Assembly: GCA_021799535.1 (NCBI GenBank)
Contig: JAJZAH010000007.1
Location: 1-40,802 of the forward strand
DNA: 40,802 bases
Source of the DNA: Nanobdellota archaeon
Lineage (GTDB): Archaea > Nanobdellota > Nanobdellia > Pacearchaeales > GW2011-AR1
Direction of reading: 5' to 3'
Below the pieces are notes generated by a model. The model was not told the DNA's origin. It was given only the letters and a program-made list of their open reading frames with translations, and ran no database searches. Both the position numbers and the translations under genes were made by a program. Below, in pieces: positions 24,484 to 32,382 of this stretch; position 1 is the stretch's first letter; every line of letters starts with the position of its first letter.

Positions 24484-25374
24484 TTAATTTCCTTTTCTGG
24501 CAATTTTGAATTTTCCCGTCGGTGAATTTGCGTCTTTGAGGAAATATCTTTTATATATCACTAGAAAGGTTATTGTCACTATGCCTGCCGAGAAAAGGAC
24601 ATCTGAGGCGTAGTGGGCTCCTGCGATTATCCTTTCTATGGAAATAAAAATCCCATAAGCTAGAGTAAGACCAAGGACAATCCACTTCCATATGTTTCTT
24701 TTATTGACAGCTAGAAGGAATAGGGGGATTAATATCCATGCAAGGTAAGCATGTCCTGAGGGAAAAGAATGGCCTCCAGTGATTCCTTGCGGGAGATACC
24801 ATGCGGTGAAGTTAGAGAATCCTTGCTGAAGGTCTCTAAATCTAACTCTGCCCCAAAGAACTTTAAGCACCTCAACTATAAATGCCGAGATGACAAAAGT
24901 CATAGCGCCAACCTTTGCGAAGAGATAATTCCTTTTCTGGAAATTTCCAAGCTTCGTCTTGAAAAGGTAGAATCCAAATAATGAGAGAAGAGTAATGCCT
25001 AAAAAGACGGGGACTCCGGATAGGGAAACGTATTTGAAGTTTATATTAAGATAAGTCAGGACGAGGTTTAAAATATAATACATTAAAAATATAGAAATTG
25101 CGAGTTCGCATATGAAAAATGTCTTTTTGTATCTTTTTCCATTAAACTCAAGATTTGTACCAAGTGTGAAAAACGCGAATAGGCCAAACAATATCCCCGG
25201 AATCTCCCCGAATGCTTGGATCGTGCCGGCTACCTGCGAAGATGCATTGTAGAGGGCTTTTGATATCGCCAAATCATAAAATGCGAATATTATCGCAAGA
25301 GCAATCCATAATCCAAGGATGACTACCAGAATCTTGTTAACGGTTGATTCACGCCAGAATTTTTTAATCTTCAT
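24484..25374 (-). CDS. PAP2-family membrane phosphatase
   Basis: A 296-residue integral membrane protein with about seven hydrophobic spans. The type 2 phosphatidic acid phosphatase triad is complete: KVLWGRVRFR (KX6RP-like), FPSGHAY (PSGH) and ERIIAGAHYASD (SRxxxxxHxxxD with E for S). It likely removes phosphate from a lipid phosphate such as an isoprenyl pyrophosphate or archaetidic acid, at the outer face of the membrane. Promoter ATTTAAAAATAC lies about 26 bases before the ATG (leaderless). It is an insertion in the translation block. Confidence 0.93.
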   Translation of the reverse strand: MKIKKFWRESTVNKILVVILGLWIALAIIFAFYDLAISKALYNASSQVAGTIQAFGEIPGILFGLFAFFTLGTNLEFNGKRYKKTFFICELAISIFLMYYILNLVLTYLNINFKYVSLSGVPVFLGITLLSLFGFYLFKTKLGNFQKRNYLFAKVGAMTFVISAFIVEVLKVLWGRVRFRDLQQGFSNFTAWYLPQGITGGHSFPSGHAYLAWILIPLFLLAVNKRNIWKWIVLGLTLAYGIFISIERIIAGAHYASDVLFSAGIVTITFLVIYKRYFLKDANSPTGKFKIARKGN

Positions 25375-25430
25375 ATTAAAATAAGATTTCCCGTATTTTT
25401 AAATTAAACCGATTTTGGATCATTTTTCCG

Positions 25431-26651
25431 TTAATTTTTCAGACTTTTCCTTTCTTTTATGAGGACAATTAAAGCCAATATGACGATAAGTATCATGAAC
25501 ATATATGCTTTTGCGAATCCTAACACATCGAATAAAAGCCCGAAGACTACCGGGCCGATCACAGCTCCAAGTGCGGCGATGCCATTTAATGATCCGTCGA
25601 CTTCCCCCACGTGTGCCCTTTCCGCTATCCTCGTAATCATGCCTTTGTTTGTCAGATATATAAGTTCGAATATTGCGCTGGAAAAAAACATGACCCCTAT
25701 TAAAACAAAATAATTGCTTGAGAAAATGAGTAGTCCTAAAAGCAATACAAGTATTGATGTTCCAAAAAGGTAAGTCTTTTCTTTTTTTGTGTCCGCTATT
25801 TTTCCCAAGTAATTTCCCAAAAGGTAAGGGATTGTATAGACTAAGGCGAGTGAGGCCGCGCTGACAAGACTACTTCCGGAGATATAATAGGATATTGGCA
25901 CGAAATAATAAATCACGGAACTCAATATTCCGGATACAAATGAAATCATGGCAACAATCTTTAGCCCATTGTTGAAGTTTTTTGTCTCGGAGAATATCTT
26001 AGTATATGCTATCGCAGGTGAAATTTTTGATTTGGCTCCTTTTTTACCTTTTTCTTTTAGCTTTAATACTACAAAAAATGAGATGAGTGACGTAGGAGCA
26101 ATGAAAAATAGTAATTCGTAGATCTGGACTTTCGCATACTCCACAAGAGCGAATCCTACGAGGACGGCGACAATCCACCAAAAATTGGTTATAAAATCAA
26201 AATGTCCGAATATACTCGAGACTTTCTTTTTTGGAGAATGTCTTATGAAATAAGATTCTCTCCCAACTTGATCGAGAGAATAAGAGATGCCATTAAGACC
26301 CATTACAATGATTACAAAAATTACTGCTCCGGTCACGCCCGCGATAAAGTATCCCAATCCTATGAAAATATACACAAGCATGGAAGCGAGGATCATCTTC
26401 TTTGCTTTTGCATTGTCTGCTAAAAAGCCGGATACTGGAAGGAAGAGGAAAAAAGTAATGTAATAGATTGAAATGAGTATTCCTGTCTCGAGAAGATTAG
26501 CTGAGAACAGCAAAAGGAAGATTGGTATAAACGCTTCTCCGAGGCCCCACCCAAACCACCTTATCGAAGTGCTCCAGGTAAGTACCCTTATGCCTTTTGG
26601 CAGTTCTTTTTTCTCTAGAATTATTCCTGACATCCCTCTTTTTTTAAGCAT
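25431..26651 (-). CDS. Major facilitator superfamily transporter
   Basis: A 406-residue membrane protein with 12 predicted hydrophobic segments. The N-terminal half has GFLADNAKAKKM, a version of the MFS motif A loop (GxLaDrxGrkxxl), with a matching loop GKIADTKKEKT in the second half. It is a likely exporter or sugar/drug transporter; the substrate cannot be inferred. The ATG at 26651 is chosen because GATTTTAAAC is 26 bases upstream; a GTG two codons earlier is the alternative. The 169-base gap to EF-2 holds no gene that I see. Confidence 0.9.
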   Translation of the reverse strand: MLKKRGMSGIILEKKELPKGIRVLTWSTSIRWFGWGLGEAFIPIFLLLFSANLLETGILISIYYITFFLFLPVSGFLADNAKAKKMILASMLVYIFIGLGYFIAGVTGAVIFVIIVMGLNGISYSLDQVGRESYFIRHSPKKKVSSIFGHFDFITNFWWIVAVLVGFALVEYAKVQIYELLFFIAPTSLISFFVVLKLKEKGKKGAKSKISPAIAYTKIFSETKNFNNGLKIVAMISFVSGILSSVIYYFVPISYYISGSSLVSAASLALVYTIPYLLGNYLGKIADTKKEKTYLFGTSILVLLLGLLIFSSNYFVLIGVMFFSSAIFELIYLTNKGMITRIAERAHVGEVDGSLNGIAALGAVIGPVVFGLLFDVLGFAKAYMFMILIVILALIVLIKERKSLKN

Positions 26652-26820
26652 CAACACTCAAGGTAAATTCAGTTTAAAATCCTTTTTGACGAGGAAACAC
26701 TACTGGTTAATTTACTAATTCTCTGTAAATCCGTTTAGGTTATTTTGGAAAACGATTCATTATTACTAGTTAGACCTCTTCGGTCATTATACAAAACTAA
26801 TTGCAAGAAATCCTTTTGTT

Positions 26821-29016
26821 TTATTGGTTCTCAGCTAGACCTTTTCTGTCCCTTATGGACTTTATAACGTCTGCTTGTATAGAAGCAGGTACTCTCTCAA
26901 AGTTCTGGTCTTTCAGAGATGATATCCCCCTTCCCTCGGTTGCGCTACGAAGGTCGCTTGCCCACCCTATCATTTCGGCTACAGGGATTTTTGCTTCAAG
27001 ATTCATTATACCCCCATTTTGAGTCATGTCAAGGACTTGTCCTCTTTTACTTCCTACAAGCTTCGACGCAGACCCCATAAGAGCTTCAGGGACCTCGATT
27101 ATATGAGTCTGAAGTGGCTCAAGCATAATTGGCGTTGCATTTTTGAAAGCCTCTTTTATTGCATCTCTTACTGCAGGGTAGACCTGTGCAGGTCCCCTAT
27201 GGATTGCATCTTCATGGAGCTTGATATCTGTCAGTGTCACTTTGAGATTCATGCATGGCTCTCTTGCAAGAGGACCTTGGTCCATGACCATCTCAAAAGC
27301 ATCCATAACCATTTCAATTACTTCACCAATGTGCACTTCACCACGGGTTTCATCGAACAGAATATTCCCTTTGTAAATATCTTTGACGTTTCTTATTTCA
27401 TCAGCGCCCCACCCTATCCCTGAGAGCGTTTTTGTGACCTGATCGCTTTTCTTCTTGACCCTTCCTTCGGGAAGGTCCCCGCTTTCGATTAACTTTGACA
27501 AGTCTCCTGGAAGCGGTTCAACTTTGATGAAAAAACTATTGTGTTTGTTTGGGCTCCTGCCTTCGCTCGAGGGTGAAGCTTTAAGTACGCTTTCCCTGTA
27601 AACCACAATAGGCGAGGAGGTCTTGACTTCAAGTCCTTTTTCAGTCTTTATCCTATTCTCTATAATTTCAAGATGTAGTTCCCCCATCCCCGATATTAAT
27701 GATTCCCCTGTCTCCTCGTTTATTGTTACTTTTATCGATGGGTCCTCTTTTGCGACTTTCCTTAATATTTCAATAAGTTTCGGCAAGTCCTGCGTCTTCA
27801 TGACCTCAATAGATTTGGTTATAACTGGCTGGAATATATGCTTGATTTCCTCGAATGGAGTCTCCTCTTTTAGCGTTACAGTTTCGCCAACATCGGCATC
27901 AATCCCACTTATTGCAAGAACATTCCCAGCTGGGACTTCCTCTAGCTGTTCAGGTTTTATGCCGTTATACACGAGGACCTGCTGGATCTTTCCCATTTTT
28001 CCTTCATTATTAAGGTAAACATCCATGCCGCTTTTCATGGTTCCTGAGTACAATCTTCCTGCTGAAATCTCTTTGCCGGAACGAGGGTCGATTACGATTC
28101 TTGTTATCACAAAACCAACTCCTCCGTTCCTGTCGCAATTCACGAGGGATTTTCCAAACTCTGAATTTTCATCCCCATGCCATATCTTCGGAATCCTGTA
28201 TCTTTGAGCCTCGGTTGGATTTGGAAGGTGTTTTACTGCCATATCCAGAACGACTTCATAAAGGGCTGCATTCTCCCATACCCACTTTTGCCTCTCTTCT
28301 TTTGGTATGGTTTCGTCATATATTTTGTATATATCCTTGAAGCTTACATTCTTCTTTTTCATGAAGGGGATTGACAAGGCCCAGTTTTCCCTCGCTGAAC
28401 CAAACGCGACACTGCCATCATTCACATTGACCCTCCATTTCTCGGCATATTCCTTTTCCGCAATCTGCTCGATGAGATGATTGAAACTCTCGATGAGTTT
28501 CATGAATCTTTCCTGCATCTGTTCGGGGGTGAATTTGAGCTCATTTATGAGCCTATCGACCTTGTTTATGAAAAGAACCGGCTTCACTCTCTCTTTCAAA
28601 GCCTGCCTCAGGACCGTTTCAGTCTGGGGCATTATCCCTTCAACTGCGCATACCAAAACAAAAGTCCCGTCGATGGCTCTCATGGCTCTTGTGACATTTC
28701 CGCTGAAATCAACGTGACCTGGTGTATCAATCAGGTTGATTAAGTATTCCTGTCCCTGGTAAGTGTGCGCCATCGAGACATTGGCCGCATCAACGGTCAT
28801 TAACCTTTCCTGCTCGTCTGAGTGTTGCCACGTCGCCATTCCGCCCTCGAGGTCCCCCGCATTTTTTGCTGCCATCATACCTGCAGCCGCAAGCAAATTA
28901 TCTGTAAAAGCAGTTTTTCCGTGGTGAATATGCGCAGACGTCGCGATGTTACGTATATTTTCCTGTCTTGAGATAAGTCTCTGAATCTTTTCTAAGCTCG
29001 TTTCTTTTTCTGTCAT
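26821..29016 (-). CDS. fusA: Translation elongation factor EF-2
   Basis: A 731-residue translocase GTPase. G1 is AHIHHGKTAFTD (the usual D of HIDHGKT is H), G3 is DTPGHVDFSG, G4 is NKVDR. Domain IV carries AIHRGPAQ with the His that archaea and eukaryotes modify to diphthamide. Length is typical of archaeal EF-2. It lies downstream of the rps12-rps7 operon in the usual archaeal order but has its own TATA box (29094-29101) and a leader of about 55 bases made mostly of one hairpin. No Shine-Dalgarno site is evident. Confidence 0.98.
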   Translation of the reverse strand: MTEKETSLEKIQRLISRQENIRNIATSAHIHHGKTAFTDNLLAAAGMMAAKNAGDLEGGMATWQHSDEQERLMTVDAANVSMAHTYQGQEYLINLIDTPGHVDFSGNVTRAMRAIDGTFVLVCAVEGIMPQTETVLRQALKERVKPVLFINKVDRLINELKFTPEQMQERFMKLIESFNHLIEQIAEKEYAEKWRVNVNDGSVAFGSARENWALSIPFMKKKNVSFKDIYKIYDETIPKEERQKWVWENAALYEVVLDMAVKHLPNPTEAQRYRIPKIWHGDENSEFGKSLVNCDRNGGVGFVITRIVIDPRSGKEISAGRLYSGTMKSGMDVYLNNEGKMGKIQQVLVYNGIKPEQLEEVPAGNVLAISGIDADVGETVTLKEETPFEEIKHIFQPVITKSIEVMKTQDLPKLIEILRKVAKEDPSIKVTINEETGESLISGMGELHLEIIENRIKTEKGLEVKTSSPIVVYRESVLKASPSSEGRSPNKHNSFFIKVEPLPGDLSKLIESGDLPEGRVKKKSDQVTKTLSGIGWGADEIRNVKDIYKGNILFDETRGEVHIGEVIEMVMDAFEMVMDQGPLAREPCMNLKVTLTDIKLHEDAIHRGPAQVYPAVRDAIKEAFKNATPIMLEPLQTHIIEVPEALMGSASKLVGSKRGQVLDMTQNGGIMNLEAKIPVAEMIGWASDLRSATEGRGISSLKDQNFERVPASIQADVIKSIRDRKGLAENQ

Positions 29017-29032
29017 TTTGTCTCTGTTTTAA

Positions 29033-29071
29033 TGACGGAACAAAAGTGCTTCAGCACTTTCTTTTCTGTCA
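29033..29071 (-). promoter_or_regulatory. Long hairpin at the 5' end of the EF-2 message
   Basis: A 39-base inverted repeat. The inner stem AAAGTGC/GCACTTT closes a four-base loop, and outer pairs extend to TGAC/GTCA with one mismatch, one wobble and one bulge, about 17 pairs in all. The TATA box TTTATAAA at 29094-29101 predicts the transcription start near 29072, so the message would begin with this hairpin. Confidence 0.6.
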
Positions 29072-29102
29072 TAATTATGTTTTACAAAATTAGTTTATAA
29101 AT

Positions 29103-29441
29103 TTATTGATGAGGATCTGTCTGGGCATCTTCCTTGGTGAGAAAACTCATGATATTCATTCCAGACTCTTCAATATATTTCCTTTGGTCATCCTTTAACA
29201 ATTCCAAGTCTAATCCATACTTCAGGGCCTCTCCTCTTGAGAAATCCCTTATTTCCATTCTAGTCATGAATTGATCTTTGTATTTCTCAAGCATTGAGAA
29301 TATTTTTTCTTCATCGATTCTTGCTAGGTCCAGATCATATACTAAATGGATTCCTTTGTCTGTTTTTGAAATCAAATAATAACTTAACTTAGAATTTTTT
29401 ATTTCTTCTTCGAGCGCTTTTATCTTTTCCTCAGTATTCAT
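29103..29441 (-). CDS. Hypothetical protein in the ribosomal operon
   Basis: A 112-residue soluble, acidic, largely helical protein, not recognised (NTEEKIKALEEEIKNSK, DLARIDEEKIFSMLEKYK). The ATG at 29441 is chosen; a GTG at 29450 is the alternative. It follows rps7 after about a dozen bases, so it is co-transcribed with rps12 and rps7, and the EF-2 TATA box lies right at its stop codon. Confidence 0.65.
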   Translation of the reverse strand: MNTEEKIKALEEEIKNSKLSYYLISKTDKGIHLVYDLDLARIDEEKIFSMLEKYKDQFMTRMEIRDFSRGEALKYGLDLELLKDDQRKYIEESGMNIMSFLTKEDAQTDPHQ

Positions 29442-29453
29442 ATTGTACACAAT

Positions 29454-30065
29454 CTATCTTGCACTGTCGGCCTGTGCTTCGGACTCTTTCTTCTTCTTGA
29501 GGGCTGAGCTCTCACCGTTCTCTTCATAAGCAAGGACTATCTCTTCGGCGAGACTTTGTGAAAGCTTCTTCTTTTTACCGAACGCTTTGTCACTTGCACC
29601 ATGAACCATATTCTTGAGAGCCAGATTGACCCTTCTTATCGGGGAAACGTCAACGGCCTGAGGGTACCTTGCCCCCCCGTATTCTATTATCGTAGTCTCA
29701 TCTCTTGGAGAAACTTTTTCAATCGCCTTTACGAGGACTTCAACGGGGTTTTTCCCTGTCTTTTTTTCGATTGCCTGAAAAGCTTCAAGCACCATCTTCA
29801 TGTTTTTTGAGTATTTCCCTGTTGAATGCCCGACCTCAATTCTGTGTTTCTTCCCTCGGTGGCCGGTTAAAGCTACTTTATTTACAAGCCTTTCGACAAT
29901 GTTAACTTTTGTCTGACCATGTTTTACCACATTCCTTCCTTCGGATTTCAATATGAGCTTCGGCTCCAGGTTTATGACTCCTGCAAGCCCGGGATCATTA
30001 ACTTTTATTTGGGATATGTCCCACATGTCAAAAATCTTGAAATTCGTTTGATTCTCTTCTGCCAT
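29454..30065 (-). CDS. rps7: Small ribosomal subunit protein uS7
   Basis: A 203-residue archaeal uS7, which binds 16S rRNA in the head of the small subunit. Diagnostic segments: NIVERLVNKV, GKNPVEVLVKAIEKVSPRDET, EYGGARYPQAVDVSPIRRV and the C-terminal LAEEIVLAYE. A Lys/Glu-rich tail of about 20 residues extends past the normal end. It follows the 63-residue ORF after two bases in the rps12 operon. Confidence 0.97.
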   Translation of the reverse strand: MAEENQTNFKIFDMWDISQIKVNDPGLAGVINLEPKLILKSEGRNVVKHGQTKVNIVERLVNKVALTGHRGKKHRIEVGHSTGKYSKNMKMVLEAFQAIEKKTGKNPVEVLVKAIEKVSPRDETTIIEYGGARYPQAVDVSPIRRVNLALKNMVHGASDKAFGKKKKLSQSLAEEIVLAYEENGESSALKKKKESEAQADSAR

Positions 30066-30067
30066 TT

Positions 30068-30259
30068 TTAATTAGTTGTTTCCACCTCTTTCTCAAGTTT
30101 GCTCTTCTTTAGCTTCTCAATGATTTTGTCAATCGTTATGTATATTTTTCCAAACATCTGATTGTACCATCTATCGTCAGGTTCTTTTTCAATATTCCCC
30201 GCATATGTATTCCAGCCTTCTTTATTTTTCTTATCAGAATAAAAAATTTTGAATGCCAT
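30068..30259 (-). CDS. Small hypothetical protein between rps12 and rps7
   Basis: A 63-residue charged protein, not recognised (MAFKIFYSDKKNKEGWNTY; Lys-rich helical C-terminus). It sits 4 bases after rps12 and 2 bases before rps7, positions normally adjacent in archaea, so it is co-expressed with ribosomal proteins. A ribosome-associated role is inference. Confidence 0.68.
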   Translation of the reverse strand: MAFKIFYSDKKNKEGWNTYAGNIEKEPDDRWYNQMFGKIYITIDKIIEKLKKSKLEKEVETTN

Positions 30260-30263
30260 TTTT

Positions 30264-30686
30264 TTATCTTCTACCTTTTTGTATCTTGCCCATCCATAAT
30301 CTATGAAGGGGCTGGTCGTTTACTTTTATGACTTGGTATCTGATTCCAGGCATATCCCCTTTACTTTTTCCTTGTTTTCCGCCTATTCTCTCTATCATCA
30401 CTTCATCATGTTCATCAATGAACTTTTGCGCAAGGTTTCCAGGAATGAAGGCTCCAACAACTTTTCCGTTTTTTGTCAGTTGCACCCTGCAGCATTTTCT
30501 CATTGCTGAGTTTGGCTGTCTTGCTTCCTTTTGGAATTTTGAAAGAACTATGCCTTTGGCTTGGTTTGCCCCCCCGAGCGGATCCGATTTTGCAAAAAGG
30601 TCAAGCGTGTGCGCTTTGTATCCTTTGTCTTTCCATCGGAATTTCTTTCTATCCTTCACTTTTTTGAACGCGCTTTTTAATCCCAT
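30264..30686 (-). CDS. rps12: Small ribosomal subunit protein uS12
   Basis: A 140-residue archaeal uS12, which lies at the decoding centre. The core [30 protein letters not shown] and IDEHDEVMI are clear, with the loop [17 protein letters not shown] following. TTTATAAACC (about 30712-30720) lies about 28 bases before the ATG, so this is the promoter of the rps12-ORF63-rps7-ORF112 operon. Confidence 0.97.
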   Translation of the reverse strand: MGLKSAFKKVKDRKKFRWKDKGYKAHTLDLFAKSDPLGGANQAKGIVLSKFQKEARQPNSAMRKCCRVQLTKNGKVVGAFIPGNLAQKFIDEHDEVMIERIGGKQGKSKGDMPGIRYQVIKVNDQPLHRLWMGKIQKGRR

Positions 30687-30802
30687 CGTATGATTAATCT
30701 TAAGAAAATTGGTTTATAAACTTTTACTTGAGGTTTGTTAATTTTCATCAATTATTTCCCCTGTACCTAAATAATTATAAAATGCCCGGTTTAAATGGTC
30801 TT

Positions 30803-31438
30803 ATGGATGCACTTGAAAAAACTATACAGTTCTACGAAGATAATGCGGAATCTTATGCCGAAAATGTCAAGGGGATTTGTCCGAAGGGTGAACTTGATAA
30901 ATTTTCAAACTTGCTGTTGCCTTCTTATAGGATGGTTTTGGATACGGGATGCGGCTCTGGTGTTGCCTCAGAATATCTTCAGTTGAAAGGTTTTCAGGTT
31001 ACAGGGGTTGATCTGTCAAGAAATCTTTTAACTCTAGCAAGGAAACTTTCTCCTTATTCCTTTTTTGAAACAGGGGATATGAGGAGAATGTATTTTCAGA
31101 GTGGGTATTTTGACGGTTTGGTGAATATAGCTTCCCTTTTGCATCTTGAGAAGAAGGATGTACCTAAGACTATAAAAGAGTTCAACCGTGTTTTAAAGCC
31201 TGGCGGGATTTTCTATCTCTCTGTAAAAGAAGGCCTTGGGGAAGGAATGGAAAATGACAAGAGATATAACGGTGCGGAGAAATATTATTCCTATTTTGGA
31301 AAAAGTGAAATAAGAGATCTCCTTGAGAAAGGCGGTTTTGATATTTTTGACTTGCACACCATTGAATATAAAGATAATTATAGAATTGAACATCCTTGGA
31401 TGAATATTTTCTCGAAAAAATCTTATTCTCATTCATAG
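30803..31438 (+). CDS. SAM-dependent methyltransferase (UbiE/ubiquinone-type fold)
   Basis: A 211-residue class I methyltransferase. Motif I VLDTGCGSGVASEYL, motif II GVDLSRNLLTLA, then GDMRRMYF, YFDGLVNIASLLHL and LKPGGIFYLSVKEG are in standard order. The target is unknown. The start at 30803 (MDALEKTIQF) fits the TATA box TTATAAA 25-30 bases upstream; the ATG at 30782 is an alternative. It is the only plus-strand gene in the RNA polymerase/ribosomal block, placed between nusA and rps12 and so an insertion into a conserved order. Confidence 0.88.
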   Translation: MDALEKTIQFYEDNAESYAENVKGICPKGELDKFSNLLLPSYRMVLDTGCGSGVASEYLQLKGFQVTGVDLSRNLLTLARKLSPYSFFETGDMRRMYFQSGYFDGLVNIASLLHLEKKDVPKTIKEFNRVLKPGGIFYLSVKEGLGEGMENDKRYNGAEKYYSYFGKSEIRDLLEKGGFDIFDLHTIEYKDNYRIEHPWMNIFSKKSYSHS

Positions 31439-31749
31439 GTATAATCTCTATTATCAGCCTCATCGGAGGCTATCATCTCTTTGGATCCGCCATGTTTTAT
31501 ATTTTCCTTCCCCCTGTGGAGCATTTCCTCGTCTGAAATTTTGTAATGATTTTTAATATTACAGAGGATTTCTTCTATACTAAAAATTTCGTTCTTTTCT
31601 TTGTTTTCAAAAATTCATTCACTTCTTCAAGAAGTTTTCCAAAGGGCTTATGTTCATATTCCGTGTCAGAAGGGATATGCGTCGGGAAGGAGATATTTTC
31701 CCCCCGGGAATTCAGGGATCTTGTCCATCACTAATTTATTATACTTAAT
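31429..31749 (-). pseudogene. Decayed MazG-like nucleotide pyrophosphohydrolase
   Basis: Three reading frames in order encode pieces of one recognisable protein: YNKLVMDKIPEFPGGK (family YNKLVRDKIPE), then ISFPTHIPSDTEYEHKPFGK leading to KLLEEVNEFL, then SIEEILCNI through SDEEMLHRGKENIKHGG. These match, in order, the phosphoribosyl-ATP pyrophosphohydrolase-like/MazG-type house-cleaning enzymes. Two frameshifts are needed, the first at a run of six G, the second near T5/A4 runs. The expected ATG before KYNKLV is ATT at 31747-31749, just at the nusA stop. The conserved Arg of VRDKIPE is Met. Decay is the simplest reading; sequencing errors could explain the frameshifts but not the start codon. 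Confidence 0.6.
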
Positions 31750-32165
31750 TATATAACTTTGTAGTCCACTTTAAAAAAATCCTTCACAATTTCTTTCATC
31801 TCATTTAAACGTCTTTTGTTCCTCCCTAAGAGAGCAGCCTTGTTCTCACTTCCTGCGTTTACGATTATCTCGTCAGGAGTGATTGCAATCTCCTTGAAAC
31901 CGACGGGCGCAATCACGGATTGGATGAATTGCCTTGCATCTTCAATTCCGTTAGGGGTTGGGACTATCCTGACTCTTTTTCTCAGTATATCCGACATTTT
32001 CTTCAAGTTCTCACCATTTTTTCCTAAAGCTCTTGAGATATCCCTTCTTGGGACGCAAAACATAAGAATCTCGTTATAGTTGAAGCAGTATCTTGTTTCA
32101 AGACGGGTAATCTTCCTGAACAGGTTAAGATGCCTAAGGTCCTGCATATCTATAGTGTTTACCAT
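31749..32165 (-). CDS. nusA: Archaeal NusA-like KH-domain protein
   Basis: A 138-residue protein with two KH domains, the archaeal NusA form without the bacterial S1 and N-terminal domains. KH signatures: AlaLeuGlyLysAsnGlyGluAsn (ALGKNGEN) and AALLGRNKRRL. It binds RNA and is placed next to RNA polymerase genes in archaea as here. TATA box TTTATAAA at 32192-32199. The decayed pyrophosphohydrolase gene starts at its stop codon. Confidence 0.92.
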   Translation of the reverse strand: MVNTIDMQDLRHLNLFRKITRLETRYCFNYNEILMFCVPRRDISRALGKNGENLKKMSDILRKRVRIVPTPNGIEDARQFIQSVIAPVGFKEIAITPDEIIVNAGSENKAALLGRNKRRLNEMKEIVKDFFKVDYKVI

Positions 32166-32224
32166 ATTATAATCCCTTTATACATGAACTCTTTATAAAA
32201 TTGTTGTTTTTTATTTTTGGTCTT

Positions 32225-32252
32225 GATAAATTTTGTCGTCGACAATTTTATC
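32225..32252. repeat. Near-perfect inverted repeat between rpoA and nusA
   Basis: GATAAATTTTGTCG and its near complement CGACAATTTTATC abut with a one-base centre. It lies about 30 bases upstream of the nusA TATA box. A palindromic operator or the stem of an rpoA terminator are both possible. The rest of the 217-base gap, where archaea usually have the L30e gene, shows nothing else. Confidence 0.5.
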
Positions 32253-32382
32253 TAATCTAACCCCGGGTTATTTTCTGAATAATTCCCTTGTAAATCTTCA
32301 AATTATTTTGAAATTTCTCTCCAAATGTGTTCTGATAAATGGGTTATCTGTCATTAGTCAAAAATATTGGGAATTATAAACC

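Noticed and set aside
28025-28743. Several open frames antisense to the EF-2 gene
   Set aside because: Overlap a highly conserved gene and show no protein-like sequence.
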